This document shows positions 38,262 through 48,915 of a stretch of 50,292 nucleotides of DNA, in pieces (positions within the stretch are counted from its first letter, which is position 1; each line of letters starts with the position of its first letter). This DNA is from Alphaproteobacteria bacterium RIFCSPLOWO2_01_FULL_40_26 (GTDB taxonomy: Bacteria; Pseudomonadota; Alphaproteobacteria; Rickettsiales; UBA1997). Both the position numbers and the translations under genes were made by a program. The notes beneath the pieces are model-generated. The model did no database searches. It was not told the DNA's origin and saw nothing but the letters and a program-made list of their open reading frames with translations. The DNA is taken from the NCBI GenBank assembly GCA_001767955.1, contig MEMO01000023.1, positions 1-50,292 on the forward strand, in the 5' to 3' direction.

Positions 38262-41200
38262 CTATTTTTTTGCCGCAGCTTTCTTTTCACCAGTCTTTTT
38301 TTCGCTAATGACAATTTCGGTTTCTGTAGTTTCTTTGTCATTTGCCACTGCTTCCTCCAGCTTTTTTTCCTGATTGGCAATTTTGCGATATTTGTTGGCC
38401 ATTAAGCCGGTTCCGGCGGGGATCAGGCGACCGACGATGATGTTTTCTTTCAAACCTCTTAGATGATCGATTTTTCCCTGAACTGCGGAATCAGTTAAGA
38501 CACGCGTTGTTTCTTGGAATGAAGCGGCAGAAATGAAAGATTTGGTTTGCAATGAAGCCTTAGTGATGCCAAGCAGCACAGGAGCGCATTTTGCCGGTTT
38601 CATTTTGTTGTTAATCATTTTTTGATTTACTTCCTCGAAGACATCGCGGTCGACATATTCTCCAGCCAGAAGAGTTGTATCGCCGGCATATGTCACTTCG
38701 ACGCGTTTCAACATCATGCTTAAGATCACCTCAATATGCTTGTCATCAATTTTGACGCCTTGCATGCGATAAACTTTCTGCACTTCATTAACCATGTAAT
38801 TGGTGAAGGTTTGCATGCCAAGGATGCGCAATATGTCATGCGGCACCAGATTGCCATCAACCAAAGTATCACCTTTTTTGACAAAATCTCCTTCGCCGAC
38901 AAACAAATGTTTTGATTTGGAAATGCTATATTCAGCAGGTTCTACCGAAGCATCTTGTGAGCGAATAATGATGCGGCGTTTGGTTTTGTAATCTTTGCCA
39001 AACTCGACATAACCGTCAATTTCGCTGATAACAGCGGCATTTTTTGGCTTGCGCGCTTCGAACAATTCAGCAACGCGTGGAAGACCACCGGTAATATCAC
39101 GGGTTTTCGAAGATTCTTTTGGAATTCTTGCGATTACATCGCCGGTTTTTACCTCATCGCCGTTAGAGACGCTAATCACCGTGCTAATTGAAAGCGCATA
39201 TTCTTTCAAAACATCATCACGGCCTTTAACGATTGACAGGCGTGGTTTGAGATCCTGTTTGGAATATTGCTTCCAATCAATGACGATCTTGGTTGAAACG
39301 CCGCTTGATTCGTCAATTTTTTCACGCAGCGAAACATTTTCGGTTAAATCGTTAAATTTCACTGCGCCAGTGGCTTCAGCAATTACCGGAATGTTGTAAG
39401 GATCCCATTCGGCGAGATGATCGCCTTTTTTTACTTCAGAGCCATGTTTATGAATAATCACAGAGCCGTAAGGCAGTTTGTAGCTGTGAATTTCTTTCTG
39501 ATCCTTGTCAACCAGAGTGATTTCAGAATTGCGGCTTACAACCACAATTTTGCCATCGCGATCAGTGATAGTGCCTTTGTCGGAGATTCTCACCTTGCCA
39601 TCGGAAATTGCGGAGATTGAAGATTGTTCAGTTCCTCTTTGTGCCGCACCACCGATATGGAATGTTCTCATGGTAAGCTGAGTTCCTGGCTCGCCAATTG
39701 ATTGGGCGGCAATTACGCCGGCAGCTTCACCAATGCTGACAATGTCGCCTGTGGCCAAATCGCGGCCATAGCATTTAACACAAATACCATCGTGAGATTT
39801 GCAAGTCAGAACCGATCTGGATTTGATTGATTTGACACCGGATTGTTCGATTGCATCGGCTAAAGCCTCATCAATCATGGTTCCGGCATGAGCTATGGTT
39901 TTCTTGCCGTCGGGAGATTTTATATCTTCGAGTGGTACACGTCCCAAACAATTTTCGCCAAGAGAAACTATGGTTCTGCCATCTTCAATTACTGGTTCGA
40001 TGATAACGCCTTCATCGGTGCCACAATCTTCCTCAATCACAATACAATCTTGTGAAACATCAACCAGCCTTCTGGTTAGATAACCGGAATTAGCGGTTTT
40101 GAGGGCGGTATCGGCTAAACCTTTACGGGCGCCGTGTGCGGAGATGAAATATTCCAAAACGCTCAAACCTTCTTTGAAGTTGGAAGTGATTGGAGTTTCA
40201 ATAATTTCGCCGGACGGTTTTGCCATCAAGCCACGCATACCGGCAACCTGTTTGATTTGGTTTTCAGAGCCGCGGGCGCCGGAATCTGCCATCATGAAAA
40301 TTGAGTTGGCGGAAGATGGGTTGGTGTAGCTTGAAATGATTGACATCATTTCACGTGAGATTTTGTTGGTGCAATTAGTCCATTCGTCAACGACTTTGTT
40401 ATAGCGTTCGCCAGAGGTGATGAGGCCGTCGCGATATTGCTTCTCCAGTTTTTTAACTTTTTCCAGAGATTCAGTAATGTGTTTTTGTTTTCCTTGCGGG
40501 ATGATCATATCATCTTTGCCGATTGAAATTCCGGCAACGCAGGCATTTTTGAAGCCAAGAGCCATGATGCGATCGCAGAACATGACAGTCTCTTTTTGGC
40601 CGCAATTACGATAGACTGTGTCAATCAGATTAGTGACGGCCTTTTTAGTCATGGCTTTGTTTACAGCATCAAAATTGCGTTTCATGGCGTTAGGCAAAAT
40701 GTTATAAACCAACACACGGCCGGGAGTGGTTTCGATGCGTGAATAAAATCTTTCACCGGCGTCATTTTTTAGAACATAGCGATAAAGGATTTTGTCATGC
40801 AGAGTGATGCTTTTGGCATTCAAGGCGTGATGAAGTTCAAAATCATCGGCGATTGCACGTGATTTCGCTTTGGCAAAATCTTTGCTTTCCATAGTGATGT
40901 AATAAAGGCCAAGAACAATGTCTTGTGAGGGCACAATGATTGGCTTGCCATTGGCCGGGCTCAAGATGTTGTTGGTTGACATCATCAAAACGCGTGCTTC
41001 AACCTGCGCTTCAATTGAAAGTGGAACATGGACAGCCATTTGGTCGCCGTCAAAATCGGCGTTGAAAGCGGCGCAAACCAATGGGTGTAGTTGAATTGCT
41101 TTTCCTTCGGTTAGCACTGGTTCGAAAGCTTGAATACCAAGTCTGTGAAGAGTTGGAGCGCGGTTTAGAAGGACAGGATGTTCTTTGATTACTTCGTCAA

Positions 41201-42464
41201 GAATATCCCAAACTTCCGGTCTTTCCGCTTCAACAAGTTTTTTCGAAACTTTGATTGAAGGCGATTTGCCGTAAAGTTCTAACTTGGAATAGATGAAAGG
41301 TTTAAAGAGCTCGAGTGCCATTTTTTTTGGCAGGCCACATTGGTGAAGTTTTAATTCCGGACCAACTACAATCACCGAACGGCCAGAGTAATCCACGCGC
41401 TTTCCAAGCAGATTTTGGCGGAAACGTCCTTGTTTTCCTTTCAGCATGTCAGCTAGCGATTTGAAAGGTTTTTTATTGGAATTTTTTACTATTGCGCCGG
41501 AACGGCCATTATCAAGCAGGGCATCAACCGATTCCTGCAACATGCGCTTTTCATTTTTGATGATGATTTCTGGTGCACCCAATTCTGTCAGACGTTTCAA
41601 ACGATTGTTGCGGTTGATTACACGACGATAAAGTTCATTAAGATCGGAAGTTGCAAAACGACCGCCATCAAGCATTACTAATGGACGAATATCAGGCGGA
41701 ATCACCGGAAGAACGCTGATAATCATATGTTCTGGCCTGTTGCTGCCTGAATCGACAAATTGCTCAATTAGCTTTAATCTTTTGACGGTTTTTTCGCGTT
41801 TTAGTTCGGAAGTTATGGTAACAAGTTCTTCACGTAATTCTTTCTGCAATTTTTTAAGATCGATTTTTTGCAAAAGTTTTTGCACCGCTTCAGCGCCAGT
41901 TTCGGCAATGAAACTGCCATAGCCATGCTCTTGCTGAAATTTTTCCAATTCATCTTCAGTGATGATTTCGCCATCTTTAAGAGGCGACATCAAGCCATCA
42001 GTGATAACGTAAGATTCAAAATAGATTACTTTTTCAATTGATTTGAGTGTAACGCCAAGAATGGTGGCGATGCGTGAAGGTAGAGATTTCAGAAACCAGA
42101 TGTGAGACACTGGTGCGGCGAGCTCAATATGGCCCATTCTTTCACGACGCACTTTTGAGGAAGTTACTTCCACACCGCATTTTTCGCAGACAATGCCTTT
42201 GTATTTGATGCGCTTATATTTGCCGCATAGACATTCATAATCCTTGATCGGACCAAAAATTCGTGCGCAGAACAAACCATCTCTTTCCGGTTTGAAAGTG
42301 CGGTAATTGATGGTTTCCGGCTTTGCTACTTCACCAAAAGACCATGATCTGATTTTATCTGGATCAGCGATCGAAATTTTGATTGCGTTAAAATCAAGCA
42401 AATCAACGGCGTTGTTGGAAGTGATGCTTAAAAGACCGTGAGATGAAGTTCCTGCTAATGTCAT
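38262..42464 (-). CDS. rpoC: RNA polymerase beta' subunit
   Basis: This 1400-residue subunit forms half of the RNA polymerase active centre. The N-terminal zinc ribbon has [20 protein letters not shown] near residue 74-93. The catalytic loop [12 protein letters not shown] is near 465-476 and holds the three magnesium-binding aspartates. A second zinc site is formed by [17 protein letters not shown] and nearby cysteines. The trigger-loop segment [23 protein letters not shown] ([20 protein letters not shown]) is intact. The tail ([13 protein letters not shown]) is Lys/Ala-rich. It is read from the same operon as rpoB, with a 94-bp gap that holds a 7-bp tandem repeat. It is followed by lolC, not by rpsL. 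Confidence 0.98.
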   Translation of the reverse strand: MTLAGTSSHGLLSITSNNAVDLLDFNAIKISIADPDKIRSWSFGEVAKPETINYRTFKPERDGLFCARIFGPIKDYECLCGKYKRIKYKGIVCEKCGVEVTSSKVRRERMGHIELAAPVSHIWFLKSLPSRIATILGVTLKSIEKVIYFESYVITDGLMSPLKDGEIITEDELEKFQQEHGYGSFIAETGAEAVQKLLQKIDLKKLQKELREELVTITSELKREKTVKRLKLIEQFVDSGSNRPEHMIISVLPVIPPDIRPLVMLDGGRFATSDLNELYRRVINRNNRLKRLTELGAPEIIIKNEKRMLQESVDALLDNGRSGAIVKNSNKKPFKSLADMLKGKQGRFRQNLLGKRVDYSGRSVIVVGPELKLHQCGLPKKMALELFKPFIYSKLELYGKSPSIKVSKKLVEAERPEVWDILDEVIKEHPVLLNRAPTLHRLGIQAFEPVLTEGKAIQLHPLVCAAFNADFDGDQMAVHVPLSIEAQVEARVLMMSTNNILSPANGKPIIVPSQDIVLGLYYITMESKDFAKAKSRAIADDFELHHALNAKSITLHDKILYRYVLKNDAGERFYSRIETTPGRVLVYNILPNAMKRNFDAVNKAMTKKAVTNLIDTVYRNCGQKETVMFCDRIMALGFKNACVAGISIGKDDMIIPQGKQKHITESLEKVKKLEKQYRDGLITSGERYNKVVDEWTNCTNKISREMMSIISSYTNPSSANSIFMMADSGARGSENQIKQVAGMRGLMAKPSGEIIETPITSNFKEGLSVLEYFISAHGARKGLADTALKTANSGYLTRRLVDVSQDCIVIEEDCGTDEGVIIEPVIEDGRTIVSLGENCLGRVPLEDIKSPDGKKTIAHAGTMIDEALADAIEQSGVKSIKSRSVLTCKSHDGICVKCYGRDLATGDIVSIGEAAGVIAAQSIGEPGTQLTMRTFHIGGAAQRGTEQSSISAISDGKVRISDKGTITDRDGKIVVVSRNSEITLVDKDQKEIHSYKLPYGSVIIHKHGSEVKKGDHLAEWDPYNIPVIAEATGAVKFNDLTENVSLREKIDESSGVSTKIVIDWKQYSKQDLKPRLSIVKGRDDVLKEYALSISTVISVSNGDEVKTGDVIARIPKESSKTRDITGGLPRVAELFEARKPKNAAVISEIDGYVEFGKDYKTKRRIIIRSQDASVEPAEYSISKSKHLFVGEGDFVKKGDTLVDGNLVPHDILRILGMQTFTNYMVNEVQKVYRMQGVKIDDKHIEVILSMMLKRVEVTYAGDTTLLAGEYVDRDVFEEVNQKMINNKMKPAKCAPVLLGITKASLQTKSFISAASFQETTRVLTDSAVQGKIDHLRGLKENIIVGRLIPAGTGLMANKYRKIANQEKKLEEAVANDKETTETEIVISEKKTGEKKAAAKK

Positions 42465-42529
42465 ATTTTGCTAAATTAAATCTATTTTGCGCTTCAATTA
42501 TTCGTGGATCTGTGCTTCAAAAAAAATCC

Positions 42530-42553
42530 CGAAGCACGAAGCACGAAGCACGA
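42530..42553. repeat. 7-bp tandem repeat (cgaagca) between rpoB and rpoC
   Basis: About 3.4 copies of cgaagca occur in the 94-bp rpoB-rpoC spacer. The same unit occurs inside prmC. It is transcribed in the rpo mRNA but untranslated. The rest of the gap has no other feature that I can name. Confidence 0.9.
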
Positions 42554-42558
42554 TACCG

Positions 42559-45500
42559 CTATTCCTCAACCAACTCAATATTTAAACCAAGCGAGCGTAC
42601 TTCCTTGATCATCACATTGAACGATTCCGGAATGCCGCAATTGAAGTTTTGATTTCCTTGAATGATTGATTCGTAAATTTTGATTCTACCAACCACATCA
42701 TCTGATTTGACGGTGAGCATTTCCTGCAATGAATAGGCGGCGCCATAAGCTTGCAGTGCCCAGCATTCCATTTCACCGAAACGCTGACCGCCAAAATGCG
42801 ATTTACCGCCAAGAGGCTGTTGTGTGATTAAGCTGTAAGGGCCAATTGAACGTGCATGAATTTTGTCATCAACCAGGTGATGTAATTTTAGCATGTAGAT
42901 GTAGCCGACGGTGATTTTGCGATCGAATTTTTCACCGGTTTTGCCATCGAATAATTCGATTTGGCCGGATTTATCGAGATTAGCAATCTCAAGCAATTTG
43001 GTGATATATTCTTCTTTTGCGCCTTCAAAAATTCCGGTGGCAAAATGTATGCCGTTTTTCAGTTTGGAAGCAAACTCAAGCAATTCATCTTCTGACATCG
43101 CCTTGATTTTTTTGGTCTCGTCAGCTTCCGAATAGACCGCTAGAATTTTTTCACGCAATTTTTTGACAAACTCACCTTTTTTAGCGGAAATCTGATCAAG
43201 CAATTGACCGATTTGTTTGCCTAATTCTTTTGAAGCAAAACCCAAATGGGTTTCAAGAATTTGGCCCACATTCATTCGCGAAGGTACGCCAAGCGGGTTT
43301 AGGACAATGTCAACCGGCTTACCATCAGCAGAATATGGCATATCTTCAAGCGGAGCGATTTTGGAAACCACACCTTTATTGCCATGGCGTCCGGCCATTT
43401 TATCTCCGGGTTGCAGGCGATATTTGGAAGCGACATAAACCTTAACGATTTTGAGAACGCCCTGTCCCAATTCATCACCGGCTTTGATGCGAGCAACTTT
43501 TTCGCCGAAATCTTTTTCGATTTCTGATGTTTGTTTGTTGTGGGCTTTGATGAGTTTTTCTGCTTTGTCCATCACTTTGGCATTGTCAATTGTGATTTTT
43601 ACCAGATGGTTTTTTGACAAAGTTTCGAGTTCTTTTTTCTCCAACCTGGATTTGGTTTTAAGCTTATCAACGTTATTGAGCAGTTTATGGCCGGAAAAAA
43701 GATCGGCTAAAGCGCTTTTCAGCGAGTTTTCAAGGAAGGAGATTTTGAGGTTTTTGTTTTTATTTAATTCCTCGATTTGCTGCATTTCAATGTAGATTGA
43801 ACGCTCATCTTTTTCGACACCTTTGCGTGAGAAGACTTTTACATCAACCACAGTTCCACCAATGCCGGTTGGGGCATAAAGCGAGGAATCTTTAACATCG
43901 GCGGCTTTTTCACCAAAAATTACTTTGAGAAGTTTTTCTTCCGGAGTCATCGGTGATTCGCTTTTTGGTGTGGTTTTTCCAACCAATAGATCGCCTGGTT
44001 GCACTTCGGCGCCAATGTGAATTACGCCTTCCTCATCAAGTTTGGTTAAAACTTCTTCGCTGACATTCGGGATATCACGGGTGATTTCTTCAGGGCCTAA
44101 ACGAGTGTCACGTGCAACAACTTCAAGCTCTTCGATGTGAATGGAAGTGAAAGTATCATCAGCTAAAAGCTTTTCAGAGATGATGATGGAATCTTCGAAA
44201 TTATAACCATTCCACGGCATGAAAGCGACGCGCACATTTTTTCCCAAAGCGATTTCGCCATCCGCGATTGAATGGCCGTCGGAAATGATTTGTCCGGTTT
44301 TTACCTTTTGTCCAAGTTCAACAGTTGGTCTTTGATTGATGCAAGTGTCCTGATTGGTTCTGGCATATTTTTTGAGGTTATAAACTTCGATATGAGGAGC
44401 ATCGTCAATTGATGATTCAATAACGATTTTTGCGGCGTCAACAAATTTTACTACCCCATCTTTTTTAGCTCGTACAGCGGCGCCGCAGTCGGAAGCGATT
44501 ACCGATTCCATGCCTGTTCCAACTAGAGGAGCGTCAGGACGAAGCAAAGGCACAGCTTGGCGTTGCATGTTTGAACCCATCAAGGCGCGATTGGCGTCGT
44601 CATTTTCCAGAAATGGAATCAGGGTGGTGGCGATTGAAACAATTTGTTTTGTTGAGACGTCAATGAAATCGATTTTATCCTTTGGCATCATGACAAATTC
44701 ACCGTTTTTACGGCAATTGACCAGATCGGATTTGATGTTGCCCTTATCGTCAATTTCGATGGTTGATTGCGCGATTGCGAAATCAATTTCTTCCATGGCG
44801 GAAAGATATTTCACTTCGGCGGTGACTTTGCCATTTACCACTTTGCGATAAGGCGTTTCGATAAAACCATAATTATTGATGCGGGCGTAAGTGGCCAGCG
44901 AGTTGATCAAACCGATATTTGGACCTTCTGGAGTTTCAATTGGACAAATGCGGCCATAGTGAGTTGGGTGAACGTCGCGTACTTCAAAACCTGCTCTTTC
45001 GCGTGTTAAACCTCCTGGGCCTAGAGCGGAGAGACGACGTTTGTGAGTAATATCGGAAAGCGGATTGGTTTGATCCATGAATTGCGAGAGTTGCGAGGTG
45101 GCAAAGAAATCCTTGATTGCGGTGATTAGCGGTTTTGAATTAATCAGGCTTTGTGGCATGATGGTATCAACTTCAACAGAGTTAATTTTTTCTAAAATTG
45201 CTTTTTCAACACGCGACATTCCAATACGCATCTGATTTTCAATCAGCTCGCCAACAGCGCGAACACGACGGTTTGCCAGATTGTCAATATCGTCGGTTTT
45301 GAGATCATTATGTTTGATGAGACTTAAAATTCTGATGGTTTGTTCGATGTCTTGGTTGGTTAGGTGAAGTATGTTTTTATCGGCGTTTAAACCAAGGCGA
45401 TGATTCATTTTCATTCTGCCGACATCGGATAGGTTGTAGCGCGTGTCGTTGAGGAAAAGATTTTCAAAATAGTTTTTCGCCACTTCCAAAGATGATGGCA

Positions 45501-46644
45501 CTTCGCCAAGGCGGATGGCTTTGTAGATATCAAACAAAGCATCTTTTTGGTTAAGATTTTTATCAACCAGCATGGTATTGTAGAGGTAAGGGCCAATATC
45601 TGATTTGCTTGGATTGATGATGGCAATGGTTTTGAAATTCAGTTTTTTTAAAATTTCCAAACTTTCGGAAGTGACGATTGATCCTGCTTCAAGCAATAAT
45701 TCGCCGGTTTCTGGTTCGATCAAATCCTGGGCGATGATATAGCCAAGAAGAGCTTCGTCTGTCAGGAGATAATGTGAAAATTTTTCGCTCTGTAATTTTT
45801 CGATGATTTTGCGGTTGATTTTTGTGCCTTCTTTGACTGCAACTTCGCCACTGTCGGCACAGACTAAATCATGTGCCACTTTTTTTCCGAGGAAAAATTC
45901 TGTATCAAATTTTAGCGCCCAGCCTTTTTTGGTGATTACAGCATCAACTGAACCATAGAAGGTTTTGATGATTGACTCTGAGCTCATGCCGATTACGCGC
46001 AAAAGCGATGTTGCAGGAATTTTTCTTTTCTTATCGACGCGAAAATGGACGATGTCTTTGCTGTCAAATTCAAAATCAAGCCATGAGCCAATGTGAGGAA
46101 TGACTTTGGCAGTATAGGATTTTGAACCGGAAAGTTTAACATTTTCACTATCGAAGAAAACACCTGGTGCGCGACGCATTTGCGAAACAATAACTCTTTC
46201 AGCGCCATTGATGATAAAGCTGCCGGTTTCAGTCATTAACGGAACTTCACAAAGATAAACTTCCTGCTCTTTTATTGAGCGAATTTCTCTGATTTCGCTT
46301 CCTTCTTCCTGATGCCATAAGATGAGACGCAATCCTGCGTGCAAAGGTGCAGAAAATGATCTGCCGGCGGAAAGGCATTCATGGGATTCATATCTTGGTT
46401 TTCCCAAAGAATATTTTACGAACTCAATTGTAACGCGACCTGCAGAATCAGAAATTGGGAAAAATGAAGTGAAAACTGACTGAATGCCGATGTTTTCGCG
46501 TTGCTCGTGAGCAAGGTCAGTTTGAAGAAATTTCTCGTAAGAATCTTTTTGTAGGGCAATCAAATGCGGAATTGCTTCAATATCCTTATTGTTGCTGAAA
46601 TTTTTTCTTAAGAGAGCTTGGTCGAAATTGCGAATTTGAGGCAT
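42559..46644 (-). CDS. rpoB: RNA polymerase beta subunit
   Basis: This 1361-residue catalytic subunit forms the other half of the active centre and the rifampicin pocket. The rifampicin region is TSQLSQFMDQTNPLSDITHK followed by RRLSALGPGGLTRERAGFEV near 510-550. It has the sensitive-type Ser (E. coli S531) but Leu at the E. coli I530 position, a conservative change of no proven effect. KVYVASKYRLQPGDKMAGRH, GNKGVVSKI and the C-terminal GGKSHFGGQRFGEMECWALQ are intact. The 5' end is separated from rplL by an 80-bp gap with a hairpin. Confidence 0.98.
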   Translation of the reverse strand: MPQIRNFDQALLRKNFSNNKDIEAIPHLIALQKDSYEKFLQTDLAHEQRENIGIQSVFTSFFPISDSAGRVTIEFVKYSLGKPRYESHECLSAGRSFSAPLHAGLRLILWHQEEGSEIREIRSIKEQEVYLCEVPLMTETGSFIINGAERVIVSQMRRAPGVFFDSENVKLSGSKSYTAKVIPHIGSWLDFEFDSKDIVHFRVDKKRKIPATSLLRVIGMSSESIIKTFYGSVDAVITKKGWALKFDTEFFLGKKVAHDLVCADSGEVAVKEGTKINRKIIEKLQSEKFSHYLLTDEALLGYIIAQDLIEPETGELLLEAGSIVTSESLEILKKLNFKTIAIINPSKSDIGPYLYNTMLVDKNLNQKDALFDIYKAIRLGEVPSSLEVAKNYFENLFLNDTRYNLSDVGRMKMNHRLGLNADKNILHLTNQDIEQTIRILSLIKHNDLKTDDIDNLANRRVRAVGELIENQMRIGMSRVEKAILEKINSVEVDTIMPQSLINSKPLITAIKDFFATSQLSQFMDQTNPLSDITHKRRLSALGPGGLTRERAGFEVRDVHPTHYGRICPIETPEGPNIGLINSLATYARINNYGFIETPYRKVVNGKVTAEVKYLSAMEEIDFAIAQSTIEIDDKGNIKSDLVNCRKNGEFVMMPKDKIDFIDVSTKQIVSIATTLIPFLENDDANRALMGSNMQRQAVPLLRPDAPLVGTGMESVIASDCGAAVRAKKDGVVKFVDAAKIVIESSIDDAPHIEVYNLKKYARTNQDTCINQRPTVELGQKVKTGQIISDGHSIADGEIALGKNVRVAFMPWNGYNFEDSIIISEKLLADDTFTSIHIEELEVVARDTRLGPEEITRDIPNVSEEVLTKLDEEGVIHIGAEVQPGDLLVGKTTPKSESPMTPEEKLLKVIFGEKAADVKDSSLYAPTGIGGTVVDVKVFSRKGVEKDERSIYIEMQQIEELNKNKNLKISFLENSLKSALADLFSGHKLLNNVDKLKTKSRLEKKELETLSKNHLVKITIDNAKVMDKAEKLIKAHNKQTSEIEKDFGEKVARIKAGDELGQGVLKIVKVYVASKYRLQPGDKMAGRHGNKGVVSKIAPLEDMPYSADGKPVDIVLNPLGVPSRMNVGQILETHLGFASKELGKQIGQLLDQISAKKGEFVKKLREKILAVYSEADETKKIKAMSEDELLEFASKLKNGIHFATGIFEGAKEEYITKLLEIANLDKSGQIELFDGKTGEKFDRKITVGYIYMLKLHHLVDDKIHARSIGPYSLITQQPLGGKSHFGGQRFGEMECWALQAYGAAYSLQEMLTVKSDDVVGRIKIYESIIQGNQNFNCGIPESFNVMIKEVRSLGLNIELVEE

Positions 46645-46680
46645 AAAAGTTTAGTCGTTATCTGTTGTCAAACAACAAAA

Positions 46681-46708
46681 GCCAACCCACTAAAATCAGT
46701 GAATTGGC
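46681..46708 (-). terminator. Hairpin between rplL and rpoB, candidate attenuator
   Basis: On the minus strand gccaattcact pairs with agtgggttggc around a 6-base loop, giving a 5-bp and a 4-bp stem with an internal mismatch. It is followed by a T-rich tract (ttttgttgtttg). E. coli also has an attenuator between rplL and rpoB, so reduced read-through into rpoBC is plausible. Confidence 0.55.
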
Positions 46709-46725
46709 CTGTAAAATTTGTCGAA

Positions 46726-47103
46726 TTATTTTAATTCAACTTTAGCGCCAGCCGCTTCGAGTTTTTTCTTTATTTCTTCAGCATCGATTTTGGCAACATC
46801 GGTTTTTAAAGTTTTTGGCGCGCCTTCAACCAGATCTTTAGCTTCTTTCAAACCAAGATTGGTAATGGCGCGAACTTCTTTGATTACGTTGATTTTATTT
46901 TCACCTATAGCGACAAGAACAACTTCAAATTTGTCTTTAACTTCAGCGGCAGCGCCAGCAGAAGCTGCTCCTGGAGCGGCTGCAACAGCAAAAGATGCGG
47001 CTGAAACTCCCCATTTTTCTTCTAACTTTTTGCTAAGCTCTGCAAGCTCTAGGATAGTTAAAGTTGATAGGGATTCTGTCAATTGTTCGAGATTTGCGGA
47101 CAT
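46726..47103 (-). CDS. rplL: 50S ribosomal protein L7/L12
   Basis: This protein forms the flexible stalk that recruits elongation factors. The 125-residue protein has an N-terminal dimerisation domain ([20 protein letters not shown]), an Ala/Gly/Pro-rich hinge ([17 protein letters not shown]) and the C-terminal factor-binding domain ([20 protein letters not shown], then VEGAPKTLK). Length and layout are standard. It lies 45 bases after rplJ in the ribosomal operon. The hinge-coding DNA is rich in repeated alanine codons. Confidence 0.98.
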   Translation of the reverse strand: MSANLEQLTESLSTLTILELAELSKKLEEKWGVSAASFAVAAAPGAASAGAAAEVKDKFEVVLVAIGENKINVIKEVRAITNLGLKEAKDLVEGAPKTLKTDVAKIDAEEIKKKLEAAGAKVELK

Positions 47104-47148
47104 TTTTTACCTCTGATTTGAAAGTTAGTTTTTTGAAAAATTTGAAAA

Positions 47149-47643
47149 TTACTGAGTTTTTAAAGTTGCAAATCCTTGTTTTGGAGCAGTAAGAATTCTG
47201 ACGAATTTGGATTGAGCGCCTTTGAGTAAACCGATGAAAGAAGAGCGAACATTTTCCAAAGATCCGAGCTTTGCTATTTCTTTGATTGTTGCTTCATTCA
47301 TGAGTGATTTATTGAAGAATCCTGTTTTGATTTTCAGAACCTCAACTTGTTTTGCCATGTCAGCAATTACCTTGGAAAGTGCTACCGGATCTTGTGAGTA
47401 AAGCATCGCAGTTGGACCAATTAGATGAGGATTCAAGGCTTCCAATTCAGTGCCTTTGACAGCAAGTTTTACCAAAGTGTTTTTGGCAACTTTCATGCCA
47501 CAATCTTTTGATTTTAAAGCTATACGCAAATCATAAATCTGCTTGTCGCTCATGCCTCGATAATGGATTACGGCAACAAAAGCACTGCCAACAAGCTTTT
47601 CTTTGAGAGCAGAGATTAGATTTGTCTTTTGTTCTTTGTTCAT
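47149..47643 (-). CDS. rplJ: 50S ribosomal protein L10
   Basis: L10 is the base of the L7/L12 stalk. The ATG at 47643 (MNKEQKTNLISALKEKLVGS) gives 164 residues; an earlier TTG would overlap rplA and was rejected. Seen are VIHYRGMSDKQIYDLR, KVAKNTLVKLAVKGTE and LIGPTAMLYSQDPVALSKV, typical of the rRNA-binding domain, and the C-terminal helix for L12 dimers (ENVRSSFIGLLKGAQSKFVR). It starts 7 bases after the rplA stop. Confidence 0.97.
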   Translation of the reverse strand: MNKEQKTNLISALKEKLVGSAFVAVIHYRGMSDKQIYDLRIALKSKDCGMKVAKNTLVKLAVKGTELEALNPHLIGPTAMLYSQDPVALSKVIADMAKQVEVLKIKTGFFNKSLMNEATIKEIAKLGSLENVRSSFIGLLKGAQSKFVRILTAPKQGFATLKTQ

Positions 47644-47650
47644 TGTCTGA

Positions 47651-48325
47651 TTAGATTGATTCAACAGCCACCTGCACCGATGGACCCATGGTTGAATTCA
47701 GAAAAAATTCTTTAATGAATTTTCCTTTAGCATTTTCCGGTTTGGCATCTTTGATTGCCTTGATGACGGTTTTGATATTTTCAAGTAAAGCGTTATCCTC
47801 AAAATCAACCTTGCCAACCGCGCAGTGAACTGTTCCGGCTTTGTCGTTTTTGAAGCCAACTTTTCCTTTTAAACTTTCTGAAACTGCTTTTTTGATATCG
47901 GTAGTGACCGTTCCGTTTTTGGGGCTTGGCATGAGGCCGCGAGGGCCTAATTTTTTTGCTACTTTGCTGATTTTTGGCATAACATCGGGAGTTGCTATGC
48001 AAACATCAAAATCAAGAAAACCATCTTCGATTTTAGTAACTAAATCATCGAAACCAGCCATGATTGCGCCTGTTTCAAGAGCTACTTTTTTTTGATCGTC
48101 ATTGGCAGCAAAAACTATAATTTTTACCTTCTTTCCCAATCCATGTGGGAGAAGAATTGAGCCTTTAACAGTTTGATCCGATTGTTTGGCATCAACACCT
48201 ATGTTTATTGCGATATCAACCGATTCAACAAATTTGCGCTTTTTAGCAAGAGCCAGTTCCTTAACTTTTTTAATGCCGTCTTCAAGGTTTGTTGCGATAT
48301 GTTTTTCTTGAATTTCTTTTGTCAT
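47651..48325 (-). CDS. rplA: 50S ribosomal protein L1
   Basis: L1 forms the mobile L1 stalk of the large subunit and in many bacteria represses its own operon. In the 224-residue protein KFVESVDIAINIGVDAKQSD, RGSILLPHG-like VKGSILLPHGLGKKVKI, PKISKVAKKLGPRGLMPSPK and NGTVTTDIKKAV are the usual conserved blocks. The C-terminus STMGPSVQVAVESI is complete. The start codon overlaps the rplK stop by 1 base (TAATG), as in other bacteria. Confidence 0.98.
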   Translation of the reverse strand: MTKEIQEKHIATNLEDGIKKVKELALAKKRKFVESVDIAINIGVDAKQSDQTVKGSILLPHGLGKKVKIIVFAANDDQKKVALETGAIMAGFDDLVTKIEDGFLDFDVCIATPDVMPKISKVAKKLGPRGLMPSPKNGTVTTDIKKAVSESLKGKVGFKNDKAGTVHCAVGKVDFEDNALLENIKTVIKAIKDAKPENAKGKFIKEFFLNSTMGPSVQVAVESI

Positions 48326-48765
48326 TATTCAACCACCTCCAGACCCATTGAAATTGCTGAACCTTTGACCATTTCCATGCAAGCTTCGATAGTGCTTGCA
48401 TTCATGTCAGCCATTTTTTTATTGGCGACATTTTTGATTTGTGCTGTGGTAATTTTGCCAGCTGAATCCTTTCCTGGAGCGGACGAGCCTTTTGCGACTT
48501 TGATTTCCTTCATGATCAGATAGGAAACAGGAGGATGTTTGGTTGTGAAAGTAAAAGATTTGTCCTTGTAAGCCGTGATGGTTACTGGAATTGGCGTGCC
48601 GACTTCATAGCCTTCAAACTTAAGCGCATTGAACTGCTTACAAAACTCCATGATATTAAGGCCTTTTTGACCTAAAGCCGGACCAATTGGAGGGGCAGGA
48701 TTTGCTTTTCCCGAAGGCACTTGCAACTTAATGATGCCAAGAATTTCTTTTGTGCTTTTTGACAT
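48325..48765 (-). CDS. rplK: 50S ribosomal protein L11
   Basis: L11 helps form the GTPase-associated centre. In the 146-residue protein LQVPSGKANPAPPIGPALGQ, KGLNIMEFCKQFNA and FTTKHPPVSYLIMKE are conserved, and the C-terminal rRNA-binding domain (KITTAQIKNVANKKMADMNA) is intact. It is separated from nusG by a 148-bp gap. That gap is unusual in this cluster and is filled by a diverged palindromic repeat. Confidence 0.98.
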   Translation of the reverse strand: MSKSTKEILGIIKLQVPSGKANPAPPIGPALGQKGLNIMEFCKQFNALKFEGYEVGTPIPVTITAYKDKSFTFTTKHPPVSYLIMKEIKVAKGSSAPGKDSAGKITTAQIKNVANKKMADMNASTIEACMEMVKGSAISMGLEVVE

Positions 48766-48829
48766 GATTTTATTTGATAAGTGGTACGAAGCCTCTTGAT
48801 TTTATTGGCTTCAGCGACGTTTCAATAAT

Positions 48830-48915
48830 GTTTGATAGTCTTCCACAAATTTTGAGAGCGCGGCAAGCTAGTTTTTGGAAACTAGTTTGCAATAAGCTTA
48901 TTTTAGACAGGTTCT
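48830..48915. repeat. Palindromic repeat in the nusG-rplK gap, related to 16959-17050
   Basis: A hairpin pairs caagctagttt (48864-48874) with aaactagtttg (48879-48889). On the minus strand the order agaacctgt, ttgcaa, aact, cttg, ccgcgc, ctc recurs at 16958-17030. Similarity is moderate. Its end overlaps the nusG stop codon region. The rest of 48766-48829 holds nothing else. Confidence 0.5.

Noticed and set aside
45050..45130. Rifampicin-resistance substitution in RpoB
   Set aside because: The only difference from E. coli in the core block that I noted is Leu for Ile at position 530, a conservative change with no demonstrated effect here.
38262..46644. Many 60-120-residue open frames on the plus strand across rpoB and rpoC
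   Set aside because: They are antisense shadows caused by codon bias of two long conserved genes.
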